Assembly (NCBI GenBank): GCA_964592115.1 | Contig: CAZQCP010000002.1 | Span: forward strand, 20,237 to 84,236 | Direction: 5' to 3' | Source of the DNA: Sva-07 sp964592115 | GTDB taxonomy: Bacteria > Actinomycetota > Acidimicrobiia > Acidimicrobiales > Ilumatobacteraceae | DNA: 64,000 nt | Shown here: one piece after another, positions 8,334 to 18,676 of the stretch | Numbering within the stretch: position 1 is the first letter of the stretch | Layout: every line of letters begins with the position of its first letter | Position numbers and translations under genes: made by a program | Notes under the pieces: model-generated | Seen by the model: the letters and a program-made list of their open reading frames with translations, nothing else | Databases searched by the model: none | What the model was told of the DNA's origin: nothing

Positions 8334-9940
8334 GTGAACACAACCCAATCGATCCCCCCGGGCTCGACCGACGCTCCACTGTCGGCCGCGACCCTGCTGA
8401 TCCCCCGATCCGTCCGCCGAAGATCGCTCGTCGGACTCATCGGTGTCGTTGTCGCGTTCGTCTCCATCGGCACGCTGTTCGCACTGCAGCAGCCTCCCTT
8501 CGTCGGCGCCGACGAGAAGGCCCACCTCGGCTACGCCCACCTCGTCGCCGACGGTGAGCTGCCACGGATCGACACTCGTCAGCCGGTGCCGAGTTGGGCC
8601 ACGCAATGGCTCTCGGAGACGATCTACACCGACGACGACGAGAACCGCACGGTCTGGGTTGCCAACCATCCACCGCTTCCGTACCTCGCGACCGCGCCGG
8701 TCGTGTGGTGGTCGGAGTGGACGCAACGCCCCGACGGCGGCCTCTTCCCGATGCGCATCGCCAACGTCGTGTGGGGCGCTGTCGGGGTCGCGTTCACATA
8801 CCTGATCGCCAAGGAGCTGACACGGTCGAGCCGTCTCGCCCTGCTGTCCGCCGGTGCTGCGGCGATGATGACCCAGTTCTACGCGGCGCTGTCGCTGGCG
8901 ATGACCGACGGCATGACGTTCGCTGCCGGGGCCGCGGTCACGTGGGCCGGAGTGCGATGTCTCCGTCGGGGGACGACTCCGGAGAACCTCGGGCTGCTGT
9001 CGCTGTGCGCCGTGGTCGCCGCCGGCACCCGCGCCGTCACGCTGCTGATCGCGGTCGCCGTCGTCGGGATCGTCGCTCTGTTCGAGCTCACGGACCGGTG
9101 GGCCGTGCGCGATGGGCGAGCGCACCGCGCGGTGGTGCGCGACGGACTCGGCGCTGCCACCCGCGTCGGGCTCGCCGGGCTGTTGCCGGCGTTGATCGTG
9201 TGGGGCTGGTTCTACGTCCGCAACATCGTGCTCTACGGCGACATCGGTGCCTCCAGCTACCTGCTCGACCGGTTCGACCGCGAACCGAACGGGAGCTTCC
9301 TCGCCACCCTCAACGACAACGGGTTGTGGCGAGCGCTCTACGCCCGCTCGATGAGCCCACTCACCTACGCGGGGCCACGCCCGCCGTTCATGATCTTCGT
9401 GGCCGCGTTGGCCCTCGGCGGCATCGCCGGCGTGCTGTTGACGCGCCGTACCGGTGATCGTGCGGATGACGGTGCCTCCCCGGTCGTGGCCCGGCGGTCG
9501 ATCCTGCTGCTGTTGACCGTCGTCGCCGTGATCGTGGTCTACGTCGCGCAGCACGTCAGCGGCGGCGGGTACCTTCACGCCCGGTACGCGTTCCCGGCGA
9601 TCGGTGCCGTTGCAACCCTGCTCGTGATCGGACTCGATCGCATCGTGCCGCGGCTGTTGCCGCTCGTCGTGGTGCTCGGGATGGGGACCTGGACGCTCAG
9701 CCAGATACCGGTCGGCGTCGATCCCGACTACCACAGCCGCCCTCGTGACGGCAATCGGCTCGCGCCGGCGGCGCTGCGCACGCTGCCGGGTGGGGATCTC
9801 GCCCGATGGTTCGCCGTGTCGGGCATCGTCATCGGGATCACGACCGCCGTCGTGACACTGACGGTCGTCACCGTGCAAGCCCTCCGGCGCGACGCGCCCG
9901 AGGGCGTCGCGCCGGAGCGCCTACCGGCTGACTCGAGGCG

Positions 9941-9956
<16 letters not shown>
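8334..9956 (+). CDS. Polytopic membrane protein, GT39/ArnT-like glycosyltransferase or DUF2142 relative
   Basis: Predicted 540 aa with about ten hydrophobic helices. After the first helix (about residues 32-52) comes PPFVGADEKAHLGYAHLVADGELP. An acidic pair in the first extracytoplasmic loop followed by H/HxY is the hallmark of GT-C membrane glycosyltransferases that use polyprenyl-phosphate sugars. NHPPLPYLATAP and the late HARYAFPAIGAVATL also fit. It would act at the membrane in cell-envelope glycan or lipid modification; donor and acceptor are unknown. GTG 8334 is the start. The 3' end overlaps the convergent katG gene by 16 bp. Confidence 0.75.
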
Positions 9957-12132
<2,176 letters not shown>

Positions 12133-12136
<4 letters not shown>

Positions 12137-12708
12137 GTCGGTTGCTTCTCCTGTGGTGATGATGGATGGGCGGATGTTGCTGGTGAGGGAGAGGAAGAAG
12201 ATGGGGGAGTCGGTGGGGTGGCGGGCGCGCCGTCGGTCGCCGCGCAGTCCGGACAGAATCCCCAGAACGTCACTTCGGCTTCGTCGATGTCGAAGCCGGC
12301 ATCGTCGGAGGGGGTCAGGCAGGGCACGGCGCCGGCGGCGCAGTCGACGTCGACCATCCGATTGCACGACCGGCAGATGAGATGGTGGTGGTTGTCACCG
12401 ACGCGGTCCTCGTAGCGCGCCGAGGAGCCCGCCGGCTGGATGCGGCGCAGAACACCGTGCTCGGTGAGCGTGGCGAGCGCGTCGTAGACCGCCTGGCGCG
12501 AGATCGCCCCGATGCGGGCGCGCACGACCGCGCCGATGTCGTCGGCGGTGCTGTGCGGATGCGTGGCGACGGCGTCGATCACGGCCACCCGCTGTGGCGT
12601 CACCTGCAGCCGACGGGCGCGCAAGACCGCGCTCGCGTCACGCGCACCGTGTGATGCGTTGTGTGACGCGCCCCCTGATGTGCCGTGCGGCACGGTCCCC
12701 CCGGACAT
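12133..12708 (-). CDS. furA: Fur-family repressor, FurA-like
   Basis: Predicted 191 aa, longer than usual (about 140-150) because of an N-terminal His/Ala-rich stretch and a Pro/Ser-rich tail after residue 160. The core has the Fur winged helix (LQVTPQRVAVIDAVATHPHSTADDI; RQAVYDALATLTEHGVLRRI), the metal-binding NHHHLICRSCNRMVDVDC and a second FCPDC pair. Its position upstream of and overlapping katG identifies it as the peroxide-sensing FurA type, which represses its own operon until oxidised. The low-complexity tail overlaps the katG ribosome site and may reflect a drifted stop codon. Confidence 0.92.
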
Positions 12709-12730
12709 GTGCCTGAAGGTACCCCCAATT

Positions 12731-12753
12731 CTGGACCATGTCCAGATCTGGAC
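12731..12753. promoter_or_regulatory. FurA-type operator with three alternating half-sites
   Basis: CTGGAC (12731-12736), GTCCAG (12740-12745) and CTGGAC (12748-12753) are separated by CAT and AT. This makes two overlapping perfect dyads: 6-3-6 at 12731-12745 and 6-2-6 at 12740-12753. It fills the 45-bp space upstream of the furA start and touches the stop of the amidohydrolase gene. Fur-like proteins often bind overlapping dimers, so autoregulation is the simplest reading; the binder is inferred. Confidence 0.65.
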
Positions 12754-13911
12754 TCAGGCGGGTTGTGGCACCCGTGCCGCGCCGAGCAGTTCGGCCATGT
12801 TGGCGTAGTAGAACGCCTGCTTGGCGTCCTCGGGTGTGTCGACCATCGCCTCTTCGAACTTGGCCAGCGGGTCGCGGCCACCTTCGGGGTGCGGGAAGTC
12901 GGTCGAGAACATGAACAGGCCCGTTCCTGCCTGCTCGATCATCCAACCGACCGGCTCGCCGGGGAACGGCGTGAACTTGAGGTGCCGCTGGACGTACTCG
13001 GACGGTGCGAGCTTCAGTTCCGTCAGTGGCGTTTCGGTGCGCCGGAAGGCGCGCTGGGCGAAGTCGAGCTGATGCATCCACGACACGACCCAGCCGGCGC
13101 CCTCCTCGATCACCCCGCCACGCAGGTTCGGGTGGAGGTCGAACACGCCATCGAGGATCAGCGTGCCGAGGAACAGCGCCGGTGAGTGGGCGATGCACAA
13201 GAAGTCCTTCGAGCGGATGTTCTCCCCGCCGCCGAGGTGATCGGTGACGGGGCGCCCGTTGTTGTGGAACGCCCGGTCGAGCAACCGTCCGCCGCCGCCG
13301 ATGTGGAGCACGAATGGCGCGCCGCTCGCTTCGAGCAACGACCAGAAGGGGTCGAGGTCGGGATGGCTCGGCGACCGTTCGCCGGCCGCGGTGGACGGCA
13401 CGTGGATCGCGGTGCACCCGGCGTCGAGCGCGTGCTGCAGCGTTGCCACCGCCCGGTCCGGGTCGTCGAGCGGCACCCAGCCGACGGGCAACAGGCGTGG
13501 GTCGTCCTTGCAGAAGTCGACGACGGCGAGGTTGTGGGCGCGGCTGCCGGCGTAGTGGAGGTCGAGATCTTTGCCCATGAACATCGCCGCGGCGAACGTG
13601 GCGAACACGAGTTGGCCGTCGAATCCGAACATGTCGACGACGCGGCTGCGCTCGGTGGGATCGAACGCGCCCATCGCATGCCAGCCCTTGTCGAGGAGGA
13701 GACGTTCCTCGGCGGTGGCACGGGCGGTCTCGTCGGCCGAGCGAGCATGCGCTCTCGCGGTCGCGTCGTCGAGCACGGGAGCGAGGCGCTCCATCCCGCG
13801 GCCCTTGAGCCGGTCGAGCATGCCCTCCTCGATGAACGCGTCGAGGAAACCGGGTAGTTCCATCAGGTGGCTGTCGGCGTCGAGGATCGGTCGTCCGGCT
13901 GCATACGTCAT
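12754..13911 (-). CDS. Amidohydrolase-family protein (amidohydrolase-2 type TIM barrel)
   Basis: Predicted 385 aa. The metal-binding DADSHLME (an ExH/DxH-type motif at about residues 11-17), the strand-end HIGGG, and FSTDFPHPEGGRDPLAKF (catalytic Asp) are those of the amidohydrolase-2 group, which contains metal-dependent hydrolases and decarboxylases such as ACMSD. Actinobacteria carry many paralogues of unknown substrate. Its promoter region carries a perfect dyad also found upstream of the serine hydrolase at 15603, which suggests shared control. Confidence 0.85.
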   Translation of the reverse strand: MTYAAGRPILDADSHLMELPGFLDAFIEEGMLDRLKGRGMERLAPVLDDATARAHARSADETARATAEERLLLDKGWHAMGAFDPTERSRVVDMFGFDGQLVFATFAAAMFMGKDLDLHYAGSRAHNLAVVDFCKDDPRLLPVGWVPLDDPDRAVATLQHALDAGCTAIHVPSTAAGERSPSHPDLDPFWSLLEASGAPFVLHIGGGGRLLDRAFHNNGRPVTDHLGGGENIRSKDFLCIAHSPALFLGTLILDGVFDLHPNLRGGVIEEGAGWVVSWMHQLDFAQRAFRRTETPLTELKLAPSEYVQRHLKFTPFPGEPVGWMIEQAGTGLFMFSTDFPHPEGGRDPLAKFEEAMVDTPEDAKQAFYYANMAELLGAARVPQPA

Positions 13912-13937
13912 GTGGTGTCCCCCTGGCTCAGAAGTGT

Positions 13938-13954
13938 GGTTACAAAGTGTAACC
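13938..13954. promoter_or_regulatory. Perfect dyad operator GGTTACA-AAG-TGTAACC
   Basis: A 7-3-7 perfect palindrome lies 27 bp upstream of the amidohydrolase start, overlapping where a promoter would lie. The same spacing and core (GTNACA-AAG-TGTNAC) occurs at 15514-15528 before the serine hydrolase. TetR-family repressors commonly bind such dyads, and a TetR gene lies at 16993-17601, but the assignment is inference. Confidence 0.6.
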
Positions 13955-13986
13955 GATCGTCGTGGAGGAAGCGATCCTGGCGTCGA

Positions 13987-14601
13987 CTACGTCAGGCGCA
14001 GGCCGAACACGACGTGGCGCTCGTCGTCGATCAACGCCTCGAACCCGAGGGCGCGATAGAAGCCGATCGCTCGCTCGTTGCGCCGCGCCACACCGAGATG
14101 CACGCCTGGCGATCCCGCTGCCCGCAACGACGCGCACAGTCGCTCGATCAGGCGTCGTCCGTCTCCTCGACCCTGGGCGGCGGGCAACAGGTCGATGTGG
14201 AGGTGCGACGGGTAGGCGTCGACGAGTGCGGGGTCAGCGGTCGGCGGATGATGGATGAGGTAGGTGACGATCCGGTCCCCGGTGCGCCCGGGCGCTGCGT
14301 TCGGCTCCTCCTGCGGGTAGCGCTCGCGCAGCGGGGGCCACCAGTCGCGCTCGAGGCGCTGTTCGAAGGAGCGTGAGTCGGCTGCCGCGAGCACATATCC
14401 GATCGCCTGGTCGTCGGGGTCGGTCACGACGAAGCCCTGCTCGGGTTCGAACGCGACGTACGGCCCCGCCCACACGTGTCCGGGCATCGCCGGATCGGAG
14501 TAGAGGTGCGTGCCGTCGTCACCCGCATCCGCGGTGAGGAGGCAGATCTCGTACACAGCGTCTCGGTCTGCCGTGCGGACCTGCCGGATGCTCGCAGTCA
14601 C
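13987..14601 (-). CDS. GNAT-family N-acetyltransferase
   Basis: Predicted 204 aa from GTG 14601, which overlaps the ChbG stop by 4 bases. Seen features: an early IRQVRTADRDAVYEICLLTAD segment and the acetyl-CoA motif LHIDLLPAAQGRGDGRRLIERLC (QGRGxG intact), then GVHLGVARRNERAIGFYRALGFE. The N-terminal LTADAGDD...YSDPAMPGHVWAGPY stretch resembles GNAT proteins related to the acetyltransferase-like domain of O-GlcNAcase. Coupling with a sugar N-deacetylase hints at amino-sugar acetyl chemistry, but the substrate is not determined. Confidence 0.82.
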   Translation of the reverse strand: MTASIRQVRTADRDAVYEICLLTADAGDDGTHLYSDPAMPGHVWAGPYVAFEPEQGFVVTDPDDQAIGYVLAAADSRSFEQRLERDWWPPLRERYPQEEPNAAPGRTGDRIVTYLIHHPPTADPALVDAYPSHLHIDLLPAAQGRGDGRRLIERLCASLRAAGSPGVHLGVARRNERAIGFYRALGFEALIDDERHVVFGLRLT

Positions 14602-15383
14602 AGTGCGGCCACGTCGATGAGCTCGATGCCGCGCCGGTCGATGACCGCGCGCACCGCGGGATCGGTGAGCACGGCGAGGTCGGCGACGCGCCAGGTCTCG
14701 GCCCACACCGCGTTGTCGTCGCCGGGATCGCAGATGGCACGCAACTCGGGCGCGGCAACGGCGGGGTGGGTGAGCGCGAAGTGCACGCCGTCATCGAGGC
14801 GTTCCAGCCATTCGACGAAGTGCCCGGTCCGAGCGTCGAGGTCGTCCGGCGACACCATCGACACGAAGTTGAACGAATCGAACGTGTGGTGCGGGTCGAC
14901 GCCGGGATACATGAACCGCACCCCGAGCTCGTCGCACATGGCGGCGTACGCGCTCGTGACGGAGATGCCCATGTGGCAATCGACGTAGGCGAGGTCGAGC
15001 CCGCAGTCGCCCGCTCGCCGCGCCTGGGCGCGCATCTCGTCGGCTGCGTCATCGGGCGTGATCGAGGTTGCCGCCGCCTCGACCGTCGGATACATCGTGC
15101 CGTCATCGCGGCGAACCGTCGCGCCCGCCGACAGTGGCGCCCAGCGCAGGTACCGCCACTCGCACGTCAACGTCGCGTGCAGCCCCGTCGTGACCCCGAT
15201 CCGCCGGGCGATGGCCGCGCCTTCGGCGAACCACGGTGTCGGCGCCATCACCGACGTCTGCGTGACGATCCCGTCCGTCACCGCCAGCGCGATGCCCTCG
15301 TTGACGGCTCGGCACATCCCGAGATCGTCGGCCTGCACCACCAACCGGATCGTCCCCACGCTCGCCGAGCCTACGCGCCCCAC
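14598..15383 (-). CDS. ChbG/YdjC-family carbohydrate deacetylase
   Basis: Predicted 261 aa; GTG 15359 is an alternative start that would drop 8 residues. The metal site is visible: VQADDLGMCRAVNEGI (two Asp near the N-terminus) and the histidines of GLHATLTCEW and DCHMG. ChbG removes an acetyl group from chitobiose-type oligosaccharides; the related HpnK acts on N-acetylglucosaminyl hopanoids. It is translationally coupled to an acetyltransferase, and the pair could form an acetylation cycle or act on the same glycan. Confidence 0.85.
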   Translation of the reverse strand: MGRVGSASVGTIRLVVQADDLGMCRAVNEGIALAVTDGIVTQTSVMAPTPWFAEGAAIARRIGVTTGLHATLTCEWRYLRWAPLSAGATVRRDDGTMYPTVEAAATSITPDDAADEMRAQARRAGDCGLDLAYVDCHMGISVTSAYAAMCDELGVRFMYPGVDPHHTFDSFNFVSMVSPDDLDARTGHFVEWLERLDDGVHFALTHPAVAAPELRAICDPGDDNAVWAETWRVADLAVLTDPAVRAVIDRRGIELIDVAAL

Positions 15384-15441
15384 CCAGCTCCGACTCGCTC
15401 GAGTGTGCCGCCCCGACTGGTGATGTGCGCCCCCAGCAGTC

Positions 15442-15484
15442 TGTGTGAGCGATCATGGGTGAAGCCGCGACTTTCGCTCACACA
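15442..15484. repeat. Intergenic hairpin with TGTGAGCGA arms
   Basis: TGTGTGAGCGA (15442-15452) pairs with TCGCTCACACA (15474-15484), an 11-bp perfect stem with a 21-nt loop. A related stem (GTGAGCGAA/TTCGCTCAC) is at 20765-20801. It lies between divergent genes, so it is not a terminator of either. It may be a small dispersed palindromic repeat. Confidence 0.65.
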
Positions 15485-15513
15485 CACCGCGATGGCCACG
15501 TCGGCGCGGTTCA

Positions 15514-15528
15514 GTGACAAAGTGTCAC
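15514..15528. promoter_or_regulatory. Perfect dyad operator GTGACA-AAG-TGTCAC
   Basis: A 6-3-6 perfect palindrome lies 75 bp upstream of the serine hydrolase start. It has the same architecture and central AAG as the site at 13938-13954, differing only by a symmetric change in the arms. Two such sites within 1.6 kb upstream of hydrolase genes suggest one repressor controls both. Confidence 0.6.
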
Positions 15529-15602
15529 CGCGCGCTACGGTCGGCTCGAACGATCAGGTGCCGGCGCGCGATGAGCGTCGGACGGACACGAGGGGGATCA
15601 CG

Positions 15603-16838
15603 ATGGAGATGACTGCTGACCCGAGCGCGGCTGGATTCGACGCGGGCCGACTGGCGCGGATCGACGAACACTTCACCCGTGCGTACGTCGACAACGGGAA
15701 GATCGCCGGCTGCCAGGTCCTCGTCGGGCGTGGCGGCCGGGTCGCTCACCGCACGACGTTGGGATCGATGGACGTCACGTCGGGCGAGGCACTGCACGAC
15801 CAGGCGATCTGGCGGTGGTACTCGATGACCAAGCCGGTCACGGCTGTGGCCCTGATGTCACTCGTCGAGCAGGCGAAGGTGAAGCTCGACGACCCGATCC
15901 ATCGCTTCTTGCCGGAGTGGAAGGCACCGAAGGTGAGCGTGCGGCGCGACGACGGGAGCTTCGAGCTGGTCGATGTCGATCGGCCGATCTCGGTCAAGCA
16001 CGCGCTGATGCACATGACCGGGATCGGGCCGGGGCCGAAGGAGGCGCGCCTCAGCCTCGAATCGATCGCCGACAGTCCACGGCCCGGGTCGCGCAACATG
16101 ACCCTCGGACAGCTCAGCGAGACGCTCGCTGCCGAGCCGCTGCGCTTCCAGCCGGGTACCCACTGGTTCTACTCGTGGTCGTCCGACATCTGTGCCCGAC
16201 TGGTCGAAGCGATCTCCGGTGAGACGTTCGGTGAGTACCTTCGCCAGACGGTGTTCGACCCGCTCGGCATGGCGGACACCGGCTTCCACGTGCCCGAATC
16301 AGACGCCGACCGCATCACGTCGTTGTATGCGCGTGGGGCGGACAAGCAACTGCGCCTCGTCGACGACCGCGCCGAGCAGCGGCTGTGTCGCCCGCCGGTG
16401 ATGCAATCGGGCGGTGGCGGCCTCGTCGGCACGATCGACGACTACGCCCGGTTCTGCGCCATGCTCGCGGTCGGCGGTGAACTCGACGGCGCACGGGTGC
16501 TCGGCCGTCCGACGATCGAGCTGATGCGTACGAACCACTTGCCCGGTGACCGTCCCGAAGGTGGGCAGCTGCGCGACTTCGCACTGCCGGGTGGCTACGG
16601 CGAGGTGGGCTTCGACGGCAACGGGTTCGGCTTGCAGGTGGCCGTCGGGCTCGGTCCGGCGGCGACTGCCGGCGTCGGCCCGGCAGGCGACTTCATGTGG
16701 GGCGGTGCCGCCTCGACCGTGTTCTGGATCGACCCCACCGAGGACCTCTTCGCCATCTTCATGACCCAGGTCCTGCCCAGCGGCGTGTACGACTTCCGCG
16801 GCCAGCTGCGCTCCCTCGTCTACGCCGCGCTCGCGTGA
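15603..16838 (+). CDS. Class-C beta-lactamase-related serine hydrolase (EstB-like)
   Basis: Predicted 411 aa. ATG 15603 follows a purine-rich AGGGGG site. SMTK in WRWYSMTKPVTAVALMSL is the catalytic SxxK; FYSWSSDICARLVEAISG supplies the tyrosine of the YxN/YSx motif; FMWGGAASTVFWIDP occupies the KTG/HxG region. Substitution of the third motif by WGG is typical of the esterase and transpeptidase-like branch rather than true beta-lactamases. There is no signal peptide, so it is probably a cytoplasmic esterase. The upstream dyad suggests repression by a TetR-type protein. Confidence 0.88.
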   Translation: MEMTADPSAAGFDAGRLARIDEHFTRAYVDNGKIAGCQVLVGRGGRVAHRTTLGSMDVTSGEALHDQAIWRWYSMTKPVTAVALMSLVEQAKVKLDDPIHRFLPEWKAPKVSVRRDDGSFELVDVDRPISVKHALMHMTGIGPGPKEARLSLESIADSPRPGSRNMTLGQLSETLAAEPLRFQPGTHWFYSWSSDICARLVEAISGETFGEYLRQTVFDPLGMADTGFHVPESDADRITSLYARGADKQLRLVDDRAEQRLCRPPVMQSGGGGLVGTIDDYARFCAMLAVGGELDGARVLGRPTIELMRTNHLPGDRPEGGQLRDFALPGGYGEVGFDGNGFGLQVAVGLGPAATAGVGPAGDFMWGGAASTVFWIDPTEDLFAIFMTQVLPSGVYDFRGQLRSLVYAALA

Positions 16839-16992
16839 GTTCCACGTGTGTCCCGCGGGGGATGGGTGCAGCCGAACACCCAGCGCGTCCGCGGGCGTCC
16901 ATCCAGACGGTCGACTCCGCCGGGAGCCACCTCACATGGGGCGGTGCGAACCGCGGTCGATCGGCGAGTCGTCGCACGCCGAGCAGAACCGT

Positions 16993-17601
16993 TCAGCGAC
17001 GCGTTGCGAGCCGGGAGAGCGCGCCGAGGAACGTGTCGACGTAGATCGCTTCGAGGTCCTCGCGCTCGTCGACCCGGTTGCGCGCCCGGGAGAGCAGCGC
17101 CGGGACGCCGCCGAGCAGTACCGACACGGCGGCGCGCGCCGTCGAGGGAGCGATGCCGTACTCGGTGGTCGCCAGCTCGGCGAAGTAGGTCACCGATCGG
17201 GTGTCCCAGCCGCGCTTGTCGCGCCTGACCGACGGATCGGTGCGGGCGTCGCGCAGGGGCGTGAAGAACGGTGCGTGCTCATCGATGGCATCGACCGCGG
17301 CGACGATGAACGACCGCACCTTCGCTTCGAGTCCCGATGGAGCGGCTTCGACGATCCGGCGGATCTGCTTGTCCAGACGCTTCGCCTCGCGTCGGTAGAC
17401 CTCGACGAGCAGGTCGTCACGGTTCTCGAAGTGCTTGTAGATGAGGGCCCGAGTGACCTCGGCACGGACGGCGACCGTGCCGATCGTGATCGACGCGGCA
17501 CCTTGCTCGACGACGAGTTGCCGCGTCACGTCGAGCAGGTGCTCGCGGCGTTCGTCAGCACTCAACCGCTCAGGCGCGGGGGAGTCGGGCGCGGCTGTCA
17601 T
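16993..17601 (-). CDS. TetR-family transcriptional regulator
   Basis: Predicted 202 aa from ATG 17601; a longer frame upstream is not needed. The HTH is at about residues 19-60 (REHLLDVTRQLVVEQGAASITIGTVAVRAEVTRALIYKHFENRDDLLVEVYRRE), with a helical ligand domain after it. It converges with the serine hydrolase gene. It is the nearest TetR to the two shared dyads at 13.9 and 15.5 kb. No matching dyad was seen in its own 98-bp upstream gap, so autoregulation by that site is not supported. Confidence 0.9.
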   Translation of the reverse strand: MTAAPDSPAPERLSADERREHLLDVTRQLVVEQGAASITIGTVAVRAEVTRALIYKHFENRDDLLVEVYRREAKRLDKQIRRIVEAAPSGLEAKVRSFIVAAVDAIDEHAPFFTPLRDARTDPSVRRDKRGWDTRSVTYFAELATTEYGIAPSTARAAVSVLLGGVPALLSRARNRVDEREDLEAIYVDTFLGALSRLATRR

Positions 17602-17699
17602 CTCGTGTCCCGCCGGTCGTCCATCGCGCCCGACGCTATCCGGCACGAACCTCATCGGCCGATGGCTGGGTCGCTGCGAGGCGCGTACGGTGACCCGCA

Positions 17700-18590
17700 G
17701 TGACGTCACGGAGCCGCCCCCTCGTCATCTGCTCGGCCGTCATGGCGCTGGTGTCGGTCGTCGGTGCGTGTGGTGCCGACGGTGCCGACGAAGCGTCCGT
17801 CGAGTCGGGCGATGTGGCGAGCGGCGAGTCGGACGGTGAGTTGCACGGTGTGGCGGCGACGGTCGTCGTGACGCGCCAGCGCGACCTCATCGACCGCGGG
17901 TTCGTCAACGTCATGACGGAGAACCGGTCGGGGGAGGACGTGCTCATCGTCGAGCGTCGGCTCGCCACCGGCGGATTCGATGCGCCGGCGGTGTCCGGCC
18001 GCCCGATCAAGATCGGTGCTGGGCGCACGGTCGCGGTGCAGGTGCCGTTCGGCTCGGCCGTGCAGTGCGATGACGCCGGACCGATCGCTGCTGCGCTCGC
18101 CATCGGCTACACGGCCGGCGACGGCACCGGGGTCGATTCGGCTGAGGTCCCGCTCGGCGGCACCGACGTGCTCGATGAGATACGTGCGAAGCAGTGCGCG
18201 GCCGGCGAATTCAACGACAGCGCCGACGTGACGTTCGGGGAACCCCGTGTCGCTGGCGAGCAGTTCCGCGTGACGATGCGCATCGAGCTCACCGACCCCA
18301 CCCGCACGCTGACGCTCGGCGACGTGCACGGGACGATCCTCGTCGCCGCTCGTCGTGACGACAGCGCCCCAGTCGATCTCGATCGGGCGCGGCCGCACGG
18401 CGACGTCGCGATCACGTTCGTCGTCAACCGATGCGATCCGCACGCGCTCGCCGAGGTGACGAAGAAGTACGGGCTCGACGTCGACGTGTCGTTCGACGGA
18501 CTGTCGCCAGTGTCCGTTGGGGTCGATGTCGGCGGGCTCGCCGACGCGCTCGACTCCATCGTCGCGACCTGCCGCACCCGCACCGGCTGA
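17700..18590 (+). CDS. Predicted lipoprotein of unknown function
   Basis: Predicted 296 aa from GTG 17700. A signal peptide with a lipobox (ALVSVVGAC; Cys about residue 24) is followed by an acidic linker, so the protein should be anchored on the outer face of the membrane. The mature part (TVVVTRQRDLIDRGFVNVMTENRSGEDVLIVERRLATGGFD) looks like beta-sandwich repeats but matches no family recognised here. Two Cys (near QCDDAG and KQCAAGEF) plus late RCDP and TCRTRTG could form disulfides. It is followed by a strong hairpin. Confidence 0.75.
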   Translation: MTSRSRPLVICSAVMALVSVVGACGADGADEASVESGDVASGESDGELHGVAATVVVTRQRDLIDRGFVNVMTENRSGEDVLIVERRLATGGFDAPAVSGRPIKIGAGRTVAVQVPFGSAVQCDDAGPIAAALAIGYTAGDGTGVDSAEVPLGGTDVLDEIRAKQCAAGEFNDSADVTFGEPRVAGEQFRVTMRIELTDPTRTLTLGDVHGTILVAARRDDSAPVDLDRARPHGDVAITFVVNRCDPHALAEVTKKYGLDVDVSFDGLSPVSVGVDVGGLADALDSIVATCRTRTG

Positions 18591-18597
18591 ACCATCC

Positions 18598-18646
18598 GAT
18601 CTGGGTCGGATCTCTCGCGGAAACCGGGAGGAATCCGACCCAGATC
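18598..18646. terminator. Hairpin with 14-bp perfect stem between convergent genes
   Basis: GATCTGGGTCGGAT (18598-18611) pairs perfectly with ATCCGACCCAGATC (18633-18646) around a 21-nt loop. It lies 8 bp after the lipoprotein stop and before the stop of the convergent acyl-CoA dehydrogenase, so bidirectional termination is plausible; no U-tract is present. A degenerate relative with the same GAGGAATCCGACCC side lies at 56691-56741. Confidence 0.6.
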
Positions 18647-18676
18647 GTCAGTGGTGTCGGTGGCGGGTGAGCGCCG

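Noticed and set aside
6684..9878. Very long minus-strand open frame (over 1000 codons) antisense to the second esterase and the membrane protein
   Set aside because: Composition is Arg/Asp/His-rich without domain motifs and it covers two genes with clear motifs on the other strand; such shadows are normal at this GC content.
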